Assembly: GCA_019637195.1 (NCBI GenBank) | Contig: JAHBWA010000001.1 | Span: 1-64,000, forward strand | Direction: 5' to 3' | From: Labilithrix sp. | GTDB taxonomy: Bacteria; Myxococcota_A; Polyangia; Polyangiales; Polyangiaceae | Length of the DNA: 64,000 nt | Part shown: one piece after another, positions 43,978 through 52,383 of the stretch | How positions within the stretch are numbered: the stretch's first letter is position 1 | Layout of the letters: each line of letters opens with the position of its first letter | The notes under the pieces: model-generated | Databases searched by the model: none | Told to the model about the DNA's origin: nothing | What the model saw: the letters and a program-made list of their open reading frames with translations, nothing else | Translations under genes and position numbers: made by a program

Positions 43978-44004
43978 TCAAGGTTCGCCGAAACCAACCG
44001 TTCC
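43978..44004 (+). promoter_or_regulatory. sigma-28-type promoter of fliC
   Basis: TCAA-N15-ACCGTTCC against consensus TAAA-N15-GCCGATAA. The 15-base spacer is exact, and the -35 part reads TCAAGGTT. It lies about 85 bases before the fliC ATG. fliA is encoded 4 kb upstream. Confidence 0.5.
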
Positions 44005-44088
44005 CGAGAGTGAGGGGACGAGGCAGCCGAGAGAAAGGCAGCCGGTCCCGAAACCCTCCCTCAACGAAACGAATCAGGAGAAGTCACC

Positions 44089-44916
44089 ATGGCACTCAGC
44101 GTCAACACCAACGTCACCTCGATGAACGCGTACAACCAGCTCTCGAAGACCCAGGACGCGCTCAAGACGTCCTTCGAGCGCCTCGCGAGCGGTATGCGCA
44201 TCAACAGCTCGGCGGACGACGCCGCCGGACTTGGTGTCAGCAAGTCGATGAACGCGCAGATCCGCTCGTACGCGGTCGCCGAGCGCAACACGAACGACGG
44301 CATCAGCATGCTGCAGACGGCCGACGGCGGCGCCGAGCAGATCCACGGGCTCCTGACGCGTATGCGCGAGCTCGCGGTGCAGGCGTCGAACGGCTCGCTC
44401 AGCGCGAACGACTACTCGAACATCGACGCGGAGTTCCAGCAGAACCTCTCCGAGATCGACCGCGTCGCGGGCTCGGTTCAGTTCAACGGCATCAACCTGC
44501 TCTCGGGCGCGGCCGCGGACAGGACCTTCCAGGTCGGGATCGGGACGGCGGCCACGGATCAGATCGCGGTCAGCTTCGGCGGCGCAGACACGACCGAGCT
44601 CGCGGTCGCCGGCAGCAACGTGACGTCGTTCGCGGACGCGCAGGCGTCGATCACCAGCCTCGACGCGGCCATCCAGACGCTGAGCGGCGTGCGCGCCGGC
44701 TTCGGTGCGAGCATGAACCGCTTCAGCGCGACGGTCTCGAACCTCCAGTCGATGCAGACGAACACGGCCGCCTCGCTGAGCCGCATCCAGGACACCGACG
44801 TCGCGTCGGAGACCGCGGCGCTCTCGAAGAACCAGGTCCTCTCCCAGGCGGGTGCCGCCATCCTCTCGCAGGCCAACCAGACCCCGCAGCTCGCGCTCAG
44901 CCTCCTCCGCGGCTGA
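44089..44916 (+). CDS. fliC: flagellin FliC
   Basis: 275 residues, a compact flagellin. The N-terminal D0/D1 helices are ALSVNTNVTSMNAYNQLSKT, SFERLASGMRINSSADDAAG and RNTNDGISMLQTADGGAEQI, with LLTRMRELAVQASNGSLSAN. The C-terminal D1/D0 is ASLSRIQDTDVASETAALSK and AILSQANQTPQLALSLLRG. The short central part (about residues 140-200) leaves little room for surface D2/D3 domains. SD AGGAG seven bases before the ATG. It is the filament subunit, exported with FliS; only one flagellin gene is seen here. Confidence 0.97.
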   Translation: MALSVNTNVTSMNAYNQLSKTQDALKTSFERLASGMRINSSADDAAGLGVSKSMNAQIRSYAVAERNTNDGISMLQTADGGAEQIHGLLTRMRELAVQASNGSLSANDYSNIDAEFQQNLSEIDRVAGSVQFNGINLLSGAAADRTFQVGIGTAATDQIAVSFGGADTTELAVAGSNVTSFADAQASITSLDAAIQTLSGVRAGFGASMNRFSATVSNLQSMQTNTAASLSRIQDTDVASETAALSKNQVLSQAGAAILSQANQTPQLALSLLRG

Positions 44917-44929
44917 TCCCGCGGGGCGT

Positions 44930-44954
44930 CCCCCAGCACGGAGGGTGCTGGGGG
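44930..44954 (+). terminator. strong hairpin after fliC, probable terminator or mRNA stabiliser
   Basis: CCCCCAGCAC - GGAGG - GTGCTGGGGG: a perfect ten-base stem with a five-base loop, 14 bases after the fliC stop. No U-run follows, so it may act as an RNA 3' end or a partial attenuator between fliC and fliD rather than a classical terminator. Confidence 0.65.
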
Positions 44955-45018
44955 GCGCGGCCGACCACGTCCCTCCAGAGCGCGCCGTTCGCGGCGACAG
45001 AGGAGAGAACACCGACTC

Positions 45019-46365
45019 ATGGCAATTCAGCTCACCGGGCTCGGCGGCTTCGATTCAGGGAGCGTCATCTCGCAGCTCGTCGACCTGGCGAAGCAGCCGC
45101 TCCGCGACATCGACACGAAGAGGGCCCAGGTCGACTTCGCGACCTCGACGCTCTCGAGCTTCTCGGCCAAGCTGACCGCGCTCAAGAACGCCGCGACGGC
45201 GCTCGCGACCCCGACAGGCTTCACGTCGATGGCCGCGTCGTCGACGGACTCCGGCATCGTCGCCAGCGTCACGGGCTCGGCCGTGACGTCGTCCTTCTCG
45301 GTCGAGGTCTCCCAGCTCGCGCGCGCGCAGAAGACGCGCAGCGACGCCCAGAGCTCGGCGACCGCGCCGCTCGGGCAGGCCGGCGATCTCGAGATCGCGT
45401 ACGACGGGGGCAGCGTCACCGTATCCATCCTGCCGACCGACACCCTCTCCGACATCGCGTCGAAGATCGGTCAAAGCGGCGCGCGGGTGAGCGCGGCGAT
45501 CGTCAACGCCGGAGGCTCGTACCGACTCAACGTCCAGGGGCTCGACACGGGCGCCGCCAAGGCCATCTCGTTCACCGAGACCGGCGGCCTCTCCCTCGGG
45601 CTCTCGACGCCCGCGAACACGTACGAGACGGCGCAGGACGCCGAGCTGACGGTCGACGGGCTCGCCGTCTCGCGGCCGACGAACTCGATCGCCGACGCGA
45701 TCCCGGGCGTCACGCTCGCGCTGACCAAGACGACGACCGAGGCCGCGACCGTGCGTGTCGCGGGCGACTCGTCGGCGCTCAAGGCGAAGCTGAACCAGTT
45801 CGTCGCGATCTACAACGACATCGTCAACACCGGCCACAACGTCGCCGGCTACGGCACGACCAAGGCGCAGAACCCGGTGCTCGCGGCCGACTCCGGCATC
45901 CGCCGCACGCTCGATCGGATCTCGTCGATCGTGACCGGCGCCGTCCCGAACGCGTCGGGTGACTTCCGGTCGCTCTCCGCCGTCGGGATCGGCCTGTCGC
46001 GCGACGGCTTGATGACGCTCGACGCGTCCAAGCTGGACGCCGCGCTAGAGAAGGACCCCGAGTCGGTGCGTCGCCTCTTCGTCACCGACACGAACACCGG
46101 GTCCACCGGCGTCATGAAGACGCTCGGCGACGCCATCACCAACCTCGTCACCGGCGACAGCGGCGCGGTGAAGAGCCGGATCGACGCGCTCTCGGCGCAG
46201 AGCCGGCGGCTCGTGGAGTCGCGCTCGAAGCGCGAGGAGCGCGTGCTGGCCTACGAGCAGCAGCTCCGCCGTCAGTTCGCGAGCCTCGATCAAGCGATGA
46301 ACCGCTACCAGGCGATGTCGAACGCCCTCGGATCGATCACCTCCCTCACCAACAAGTCGGGCTGA
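45019..46365 (+). CDS. fliD: flagellar filament cap protein FliD
   Basis: 448 residues. N-terminal LGGFDSGSVISQLVDLAKQP and DTKRAQVDFATSTLSSFSAK; the FliD middle has QDAELTVDGLAVSRPTNSIA and DAIPGVTLALTKTT; the C-terminus is coiled (SRSKREERVLAYEQQLRRQF, SLDQAMNRYQAMSNALGSIT). The cap catalyses flagellin polymerisation at the tip. It is located after fliC and its hairpin and before fliS, the canonical order. Confidence 0.95.
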   Translation: MAIQLTGLGGFDSGSVISQLVDLAKQPLRDIDTKRAQVDFATSTLSSFSAKLTALKNAATALATPTGFTSMAASSTDSGIVASVTGSAVTSSFSVEVSQLARAQKTRSDAQSSATAPLGQAGDLEIAYDGGSVTVSILPTDTLSDIASKIGQSGARVSAAIVNAGGSYRLNVQGLDTGAAKAISFTETGGLSLGLSTPANTYETAQDAELTVDGLAVSRPTNSIADAIPGVTLALTKTTTEAATVRVAGDSSALKAKLNQFVAIYNDIVNTGHNVAGYGTTKAQNPVLAADSGIRRTLDRISSIVTGAVPNASGDFRSLSAVGIGLSRDGLMTLDASKLDAALEKDPESVRRLFVTDTNTGSTGVMKTLGDAITNLVTGDSGAVKSRIDALSAQSRRLVESRSKREERVLAYEQQLRRQFASLDQAMNRYQAMSNALGSITSLTNKSG

Positions 46366-46406
46366 GCAGACCTCCCATTCTCGATGAGTCGACAGGAACG
46401 ATTTCG

Positions 46407-46793
46407 ATGAACGCCCTCATGTCCGCCGCCGCCGCCGCTTCACGCTACCGCGGCGTCCAGCTCAACACCGCGTCGCCAGCCCAGCTCGTCGTGATGCTCT
46501 ACGACGGCATGCTCCGGTTCGTGGGCGAGGCCGACGACGCCCTGACGCGCGGCGATCGCGCGCGGGCGGGCGAGCGGATCGGCCGGGCGATCGCGATCGT
46601 CGACGAGCTCGCGGCGACGCTCGACCCGGCGCACGCGCCGGAGCTCGCCGAGAACCTGATCGCGCTCTACGGCTTCTGCAAGCGCCGGCTGTTCGACGCC
46701 AACCTCAACCGCGACCGGGACGCGCTCGCGGACGTCGTGGCCTCGCTCACGCCGCTGCGCGAGGCCTGGGCGAGCGTCGCCGCAGGGCGTTGA
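46407..46793 (+). CDS. fliS: flagellin export chaperone FliS
   Basis: 128 residues, usual length. YRGVQLNTASPAQLVVMLYD and GMLRFVGEADDALTRGDRAR match the FliS signature, with four predicted helices and ending around LREAWASVAAG. FliS keeps flagellin unfolded in the cytoplasm and delivers it to FlhA. A ribosome site (CAGGAACG) lies eight bases upstream of the ATG. Confidence 0.94.
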   Translation: MNALMSAAAAASRYRGVQLNTASPAQLVVMLYDGMLRFVGEADDALTRGDRARAGERIGRAIAIVDELAATLDPAHAPELAENLIALYGFCKRRLFDANLNRDRDALADVVASLTPLREAWASVAAGR

Positions 46794-46880
46794 TCTCCGG
46801 GCCTCGCGGTTCGGGGTGGAGCGACGGGCGTCGACTCGGGCCCAGCTGCGCCCGTGCGTGGTCGCACACCGGCGACAACC

Positions 46881-46907
46881 TTAAGTTTCGCCGCGGCGCG
46901 CCGTCTC
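46881..46907 (+). promoter_or_regulatory. sigma-28-type promoter of the EBP gene
   Basis: TTAAGTTT-N11-GCCGTCTC against consensus TAAAGTTT-N11-GCCGATAA: exact spacing, an almost perfect -35 part and GCCG at -10. Transcription would start near 46914, about 18 bases before the ATG at 46932. Confidence 0.65.
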
Positions 46908-46931
46908 TCTTGGTGCGGGAGACGGAAGGTG

Positions 46932-47945
46932 ATGGCGTCGGCGTTCGTAGCAAGCAGCGAGGCAATGCGTGAAGCGCTCGACGTGCTCGAGCGCGTCGCG
47001 CCGTCGGGGTGCACCGTGCTCGTGACCGGCGAGAGCGGGACCGGCAAGGAGGTCGTGGTACGGGCGCTCCACGAGATGAGCGCGCTCCGCGCCGGGCCGT
47101 TCGTCGCGGTCAACTGCGGGGCCATCGCGGACAACCTCGTCGAGAGCGAGCTCTTCGGCCACGCGCGGGGCGCGTTCACCGGGGCGCTGGCGGCGCGCCG
47201 CGGGTACGTCGCCGCGGCCGAGGGAGGCACGCTCTTCCTCGACGAGGTCGGAGAGCTCTCGCCGGCCGCGCAGGTGAAGCTCCTGCGTCTGCTCCAGCAG
47301 CGCGAGTACACGCCCATCGGCGAGACCAAGCCGGTGCGCTGCAACGTGCGCGTCGTCGCCGCGACCAACCGCGACCTCCAAGCGGAGGTCCGCGCGGGCC
47401 GCTTCCGCGAGGACCTCTACTTCCGGCTCGACGTCGTGCACGTGCATCTCCCTCCGCTCCGGGACCGCCGCGAGGAGGTGCGTCCGCTGGCGATGCACTT
47501 CCTGCGGAGCTCGACCGAGCGCACCGGGCGCGGCGACGTCACGGGCTTCGCGCCCGGCGTGCTGGAGCTGCTCGAGGCGGACGACTGGCCCGGTAACGTC
47601 CGCGCGCTGGAGAACACCATCGAGCGCGCCGTGCTCCTCGCGCAAGGGACGGAGATCGACATGGACGATCTCCCCGCGCGTCTCCTCGCGCGCGCGGCGG
47701 CCGCGGCGCCGCCGCTCCCGAAGAGCCCGCGCGCGCCGGCCCCGAGCGAGGACCACTTCTCGCTCCCGCCGACCGCGGGCGACGGGATGGTCGATCTACG
47801 CGCGGCGGTCGACGCGCTCGAGAGCCGGCTCATCCGGAACGCCCTCGAGAAGTCGAAGAACAACAAGCAGCGCGCCGCCGACCTCCTCGGGATCAAGCGG
47901 ACCACGCTGATCGACATGATGAAGCGCAAGGGCCTCGCCGCGTAG
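46932..47945 (+). CDS. sigma-54 enhancer-binding protein lacking a receiver domain (flagellar regulator)
   Basis: 337 residues from the ATG at 46932 (SD GGAAGG). The AAA+ domain begins almost at residue 1: Walker [22 protein letters not shown] with the sigma-54-contacting GAFTGA loop (residues 80-85), Walker [13 protein letters not shown], and the sensor region [21 protein letters not shown] Fis-type helix-turn-helix ends the protein ([20 protein letters not shown]). No receiver or GAF domain is present, so control must come from expression or a partner. It is the probable activator of the sigma-54-like sites before flbD, fliN and flhA. Confidence 0.93.
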   Translation: MASAFVASSEAMREALDVLERVAPSGCTVLVTGESGTGKEVVVRALHEMSALRAGPFVAVNCGAIADNLVESELFGHARGAFTGALAARRGYVAAAEGGTLFLDEVGELSPAAQVKLLRLLQQREYTPIGETKPVRCNVRVVAATNRDLQAEVRAGRFREDLYFRLDVVHVHLPPLRDRREEVRPLAMHFLRSSTERTGRGDVTGFAPGVLELLEADDWPGNVRALENTIERAVLLAQGTEIDMDDLPARLLARAAAAAPPLPKSPRAPAPSEDHFSLPPTAGDGMVDLRAAVDALESRLIRNALEKSKNNKQRAADLLGIKRTTLIDMMKRKGLAA

Positions 47946-48032
47946 CGCTCTCGTGAGGCAGAGTTGCCTACGCGACGGGCGTGCGCGCGACGTGGCTGCC
48001 GCCGCGGCGCGCCTCGGAGTAGGATGCGGCGC

Positions 48033-48539
48033 ATGTACTACGAATCGTTCGGTCAGATGAAGAAGATGCTCGGTCAGCTCGACACCTGGCTCGAGAAGGC
48101 CGCCGCGCACGCCCAGGCGAAGTCGTTCGATCCGGACGTCTTCGTCACGCTCCGCCTCGCGCCCGACCAGTTCGCGTTCGCGCGGCAGATCCAGCTCACG
48201 TGCGACACCGCGAAGCTCGCCGCCTCGCGGCTCACCGGCAAGGACGCGCCGGCGCAGGCCGACACCGAGAAGACGCTCGACGAGCTCCGCGCGCGCGTCC
48301 GCGCGACCATCGCGTACCTCGACGGCTTCTCGGAAGAGGACTTCGCCGCAGCGAGCACGCGCTCGGTCACCCAGCCGCGCTGGGAGGGCAAGACGATGAG
48401 CGGCGCCGACTATTTCCGCCAGCACGCGCAGCCGAACTTCTTCTTCCACCTCACCCATGTCTACGCGCTCCTCCGGCACAACGGCGTGAGCGTGGGCAAG
48501 CGAGACTACCTGGGCCCGCTGACCTTCCAGAGCGCCTGA
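48033..48539 (+). CDS. DUF1993-family protein (DinB-like fold)
   Basis: 168 residues from the ATG at 48033; an ATG at 48024 is an alternative. YYESFGQMKKMLGQLDTWLE, APDQFAFARQIQLTCDTAKL and NFFFHLTHVYALLRHNGVSV match DUF1993, small helical proteins related to the DinB fold. The function is not established. No neighbour suggests a role; it stands alone after the EBP gene. Confidence 0.82.
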   Translation: MYYESFGQMKKMLGQLDTWLEKAAAHAQAKSFDPDVFVTLRLAPDQFAFARQIQLTCDTAKLAASRLTGKDAPAQADTEKTLDELRARVRATIAYLDGFSEEDFAAASTRSVTQPRWEGKTMSGADYFRQHAQPNFFFHLTHVYALLRHNGVSVGKRDYLGPLTFQSA

Positions 48540-48666
48540 GAGAACGCGACGACGGACGAGCGGAGCGGACGCAGGGCGGCGCGCGCGACCTCGTTGCCCA
48601 TCGCGCTCCGGATCGGCGGAGGTCGAGGAGCGGGGTCACGACCTCGAAGAGCGTGGAGCGCCGGGG

Positions 48667-49545
48667 TCACGGGCAGCGCGCGCGATCGGGCTCGCCGCGC
48701 ACCTCGTCGGCGCGGAGGCGGCCGTCGGGCCCGCGGCGGTAGAGCACGAGCCCGCGCACCGGCGCGTAGAACTTGTCCTCCGTTCGCGAGACGCAGACCC
48801 ACAGGTCCTGCTCCTCGGCGGCGTCGCCGGCGCAGAAATGCCTCAGGCCGGGCGCGATCTCGCGCCGGGCGCTGCAGCCGAAGACGGCGGCCTCTTCGTC
48901 GATTTCTTCGTGACCGGCGGCGCTCCACCGCGCGAGATCGGGCGGCGCGCCGGGGGCCACCGCCGCGGACGGCGGAGGCTCAGCGTCGGGTCCCGCGTCG
49001 CTCGTCGCTGTCCCCGGATCGAGCGCAGCGCGGAGGAGCGCGAAGCCGGCCTCGGCGCGAGCCTCGCACTGGAAGGGCTCGCCCGAACGATCGCGGACGA
49101 CGACCAGCACGTCGCGTGGCGTCTCCACGCCGACCTCGATCGGTCGCTCGGGGAGCGGCCCCGTGAGCTCGACGTCGATCGCCTTCGACGTCCGCTTTTG
49201 CGACGAAGGATCGACGAAGTCGACGAGCACCTTCGTCTTCCCCGTGCGGATCCCGGCGAGGTAGACGTGCGCCGGCGACCTCGCCTCATGGCCGATCCGC
49301 GGGTTGTCGACCGACGCCGTACAGATCGTCGGGTCGGCGCAGCGCGCCGTGAGCTCGGTCAGGTACTGCATCCCGCCGGGGCCGCCGAGGTAGTAGTGCA
49401 TCGCGAAGCTGCGGCACGTGTTGAGCGGGATCTTGGGGTCCTCCTCCAGGTTCGATGCCGGCGAATGCGGCTCGATCCCCCCGCAGACCGAGAGGCAGCT
49501 CGAGGTCAGCAGGCAGACGAGGGCGAGTCCCGGAGCGCGGCGCAC
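48667..49545 (-). CDS. lipoprotein of unknown function
   Basis: 292 residues from a GTG at 49545. Lipoprotein signal LALVCLLTSSC. The mature part begins with an acidic stretch, then FAMHYYLGGPGGMQYLTELT and VLVDFVDPSSQKRTSKAIDV, and carries several cysteines (ARCADPTICTA, VFGCSARREIA, LRHFCAGDAAEEQDLWVCVS) likely to pair in the periplasm or on the surface. No family recognised. The 127 bases between this gene and the DUF1993 gene hold nothing I can support. Confidence 0.65.
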   Translation of the reverse strand: MRRAPGLALVCLLTSSCLSVCGGIEPHSPASNLEEDPKIPLNTCRSFAMHYYLGGPGGMQYLTELTARCADPTICTASVDNPRIGHEARSPAHVYLAGIRTGKTKVLVDFVDPSSQKRTSKAIDVELTGPLPERPIEVGVETPRDVLVVVRDRSGEPFQCEARAEAGFALLRAALDPGTATSDAGPDAEPPPSAAVAPGAPPDLARWSAAGHEEIDEEAAVFGCSARREIAPGLRHFCAGDAAEEQDLWVCVSRTEDKFYAPVRGLVLYRRGPDGRLRADEVRGEPDRARCP

Positions 49546-49715
49546 GCGTGGATCCTAAGTCACCGATCGTGATTCGCGAACAAGGCTCGTCCTGCGCGGG
49601 CCAGGACTGCCGGGCGCCCCGCGGGCCCTCCGGGGCCAGGGGAACCGGGCTGCGGGATTCGCGTTCCCGAGCGCGCGCAAGGCCGCGGCGGGAAAACTGG
49701 CCGCCCACGGTTCGA

Positions 49716-50888
49716 TCAATAGACGTAGACCGCGCCAGCCTCACCTGCGCTCGTGCTTCGCTGATCGCCACCGATGCCGGTCGCTGCGCTCGATTCGGCG
49801 TAGGACCCAACGGCCAACGTTTGTCCGTCTGCGCTGAGGCCGACGGCGAAACCGAAGAAAGCTAGCTCGCGCGTGTTGGATGCTTTGACGTAGGAGCGTT
49901 GGCTCCAGGTTCCAGCGTCGTCTCGCACAAAGACATAGACCGCACCGGGGCCGTCCAAGCTGTTGTCCCCCTGGTCACCGTCGAGTCCGACCGCACGGCT
50001 GCCTTCAGAATGGGCGCCGATCGCCAGTACGGAGCCATCTGCCGACATGGCAACGCTACAGCCGAAGAAGTCCACGGTGTTGGTGTTGGATGCTTTTACG
50101 TAGGCTTGCTGATTCCAGGCTTGTCCACTACGCCTGAACACGTAGACCGCGCCTGCGGACAACAGTGCCTGGCTGGCCTGATTTCCGTTCACGCCGGTCG
50201 CCCCGCCGGACTCGCCTTTGGCACCCACGGCCAGAGAGGAGCCATCGGCCGAAAGGGCAACGCTGATGCCGAATCGGCCATCGGCTTCGGTGTTCGACGC
50301 TTTTACATAAGCATGCTGCTTCCAGGTCGAGTCGAGGCGCGTGAACACGTAGACTGCGCCGGCATCTAGCAAGCTCCTGTCCGTCTGGTCGCCGTCGATG
50401 CCGGTAGCTGCGCTCCTCTCCTGATCTGCCCCCACTGCCAGTGTGCCGCCGTCCGACGACAGCGCGAGACTGGAGCCAAAGCGATCGTACGGGCCTGTAT
50501 TGCTGGCCTTGATATAGGTCTGCTGCGTCCAGGGACCTCCGGTCTCGCGCGCAAACATGTAGACCGCACCCGCTTCGACCGTCGAGTTGCTGGTCTGGTC
50601 GCCGTCGACGCCGGTGGCACTGCTTGCCTCAAACAGGGCCGAGACGGCCAGTAGACGCGCGTCTCCCGAGAGCGACACGCGTTCTCCGAAGCCGTCGCCC
50701 CTGTTGGTATTCGACGCCTTCAGATATGCCTGCTGCGTCCAGCGACCTTGAGCCGAGCGGTTGAACACATAGACCGCGCCTGCACCAGGCATGCTGTTGT
50801 CCGTTTGGTCGCCATCGACGCCAGTGCCCTTGCTTGCTTCGCCCGTGGCGCCCACCGCCAGCGTGTTGCCGTTGGCCGACAGGCTCAC
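49716..50888 (-). pseudogene. 5'-truncated FG-GAP/beta-propeller repeat gene
   Basis: 390 residues made of six repeats of about 65 residues. Each runs KASNTxxxDxFGxSVALSADG, then LAVGAxxExSxATGxxGDQ and AGAVYVF; the first is incomplete. The repeats resemble integrin-type FG-GAP blades. There is no signal peptide: the frame is open upstream only to an in-frame TGA about 50 bases before the GTG at 50888, and no ribosome site or ATG precedes it. Related proteins are secreted, so the gene has probably lost its 5' end. The base composition is lower in GC than the neighbours. Confidence 0.65.
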
Positions 50889-51286
50889 GTCGCTCCCGAA
50901 GCGTTCTGGCGCTCGCGGCGGCGCTCATCGCAGACTCGCACTCGCGCCGGAGGCGCACGGCGCCGTTGCGCGCGTCCTCGCGTTCGTGGTCGGCCATCGT
51001 TTTGCGTGTGCGGCATCTCGTCCGCTCGCTGTGCTCGCGAGTCTCTTCGCCGCGCACCCTGATGAGCCCGGTGCCGCTGCGCCGGGAGCGTCAGGGGCAG
51101 GCGAGGAGTACCCACCGGAGCCGTCGGGCGGGAGAGAAAGCGAGCGGCTGGGGCCCGTGCCGACATGCTCAGCGTCCGTGGGCCGACGCGGCCGCAGGCG
51201 GCTCACGACGGCGCGAAAACCACTCTTCGCACCCGTGCAGCCCCGCGCCACCTCACGGTTCGCGAACCGCTCCGGGGCGCAGGCGG
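50889..51286. other. gene-free gap between the FG-GAP gene and a broken DinB-like gene
   Basis: About 400 bases in which no frame looks coding on either strand. On the minus strand a Pro/Gly/Ser-rich stretch (LPPDGSGGYSSPAPDAPG) could be a scrap of a lipoprotein linker from the lost FG-GAP 5' end, in a different frame. No promoter or hairpin stands out. Confidence 0.35.
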
Positions 51287-51940
51287 CTACGCCATGATGG
51301 CGACGAACGAGAAGACGGGGGCGGTCAATGCCTCCGGCCCCGACGTCCGAGCGCGCGTCCGCGCGTCTGGGGCCGACATGCCCTTCGTCCAGAGACGCCA
51401 GGCATCGCGTCCGGAGAGTGCGACGGTGGCCGCGACGTGCTCGGATGGCGCGAGCGACCATCCCGTCTCGCCTCGCACGATCGTCCAAGGGACGACGTCG
51501 ACGTCGACGTCGACCGCGGATCCAGGAGGCCCATCGACGTTTCGATAGGCGTGCGGTAGACCGCGCGCGAACGTGGCGATCACCGGGCTCAGAAAATGAG
51601 GTTCGGCAAGTCCCGGCCGCCCCACTGCATCGCGGATCTGCTGCTGATGATGCCAGCGTTCGGTGTACTCGCGCGCGACGTCGAACCAGTTCTCGGACTC
51701 GGACTCGCCCGCCCACGCGACGGAGAAGATCGCGCGCCCGTGCGGCGGGAGGTCTCGAGCAGCTCGAGGAGCTCCTCATCGGTACGGCGGATCAGCTCGA
51801 CGAGAATGCGCGGACTGAGCCGACGCGTGACGTCGATCCACTCTCGATTCATGCGCTGAACGAAGGCTCGACAGCAGTTCTACGAGCCCAACGTTGAGGT
51901 CCGGAAAGAGCGGCAGCGTCTCGATAGGAGCGAGGTCCAT
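51287..51940 (-). pseudogene. broken DinB/maleylpyruvate-isomerase-like gene
   Basis: Pieces of one protein appear in order in different frames. MDLAPIETLPLFPDLNVGL starts at the ATG at 51940 (SD GGAG). MNREWIDVTRRLSPRILVEL follows, then ESENWFDVAREYTERWHHQQ and QIRDAVGRPGLAEPHFLSPV. The last frame stays open to AWRLWTKGMSAPDARTRART and ends VFSFVAIMA with a stop at 51287. This matches the MDMPI/DinB superfamily (mycothiol-dependent type). About 50 residues are missing after residue 25 and at least two frameshifts occur, so it is inactive. Confidence 0.65.
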
Positions 51941-51953
51941 GGCGCGATCGACT

Positions 51954-52120
51954 CTATTCCTCGAGGAGCCCTAGGTCATCGCAAACGACAGCAGCCGAGA
52001 GCCTGTCTACGCCCTCAGGGTTGTCCACGCCGGGTGTTGTGAGGTCGTCGAGGAGGTCGGCCAGTTGCCATCCGCCGCGGCGATCAGAAGCTTCTCGCGC
52101 AAAGCCATTCCTCTTCTGGA
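51954..52120 (-). pseudogene. possible small gene remnant
   Basis: Two frames together read MALREKLLIAAADG and then WQLADLLDDLTTPGVDNPE, ending DDLGLLEE at 51954. This looks like a short acidic protein broken by a frameshift, preceded by GGAGGAATGG. No family recognised; it overlaps the 3' end of the next lipoprotein gene. Confidence 0.25.
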
Positions 52121-52383
52121 GGGCGCCCGACTCCGATGCCCTCGAGACGCGGACCGTGGCTCGTCTTCGCGTAACGCGCATAACGCCCGCATCCAGTGAC
52201 CATCCAGCTCCCGTTCGTTCCGACGATGCACCGGGTGACGAGGTTGTCTGGCGCGCAAGCGAGATCCGACGCAGCGCGTGCCCGGAGCTCGTCTTGGCGG
52301 ACGAACGAGCAGGCCCCAGCTGCCATGACCAGACCGAATAGGATTCCACCGAGCAACCCTCGCACGAGCACATGAGCGCGCAT
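52084..52383 (-). CDS. small lipoprotein
   Basis: 99 residues from the ATG at 52383. Signal GLLGGILFGLVMAAGAC, then LRARAASDLACAPDNLVTRC and VTGCGRYARYAKTSHGPRL. Short lipoproteins of the pattern RAAxDLxCPxDxL ... GCGxxAxY are frequent in Polyangia; function unknown. Neighbouring DNA is decayed, so the gene may be a survivor in a degenerate stretch. Confidence 0.55.
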   Translation of the reverse strand: MRAHVLVRGLLGGILFGLVMAAGACSFVRQDELRARAASDLACAPDNLVTRCIVGTNGSWMVTGCGRYARYAKTSHGPRLEGIGVGRPPEEEWLCARSF

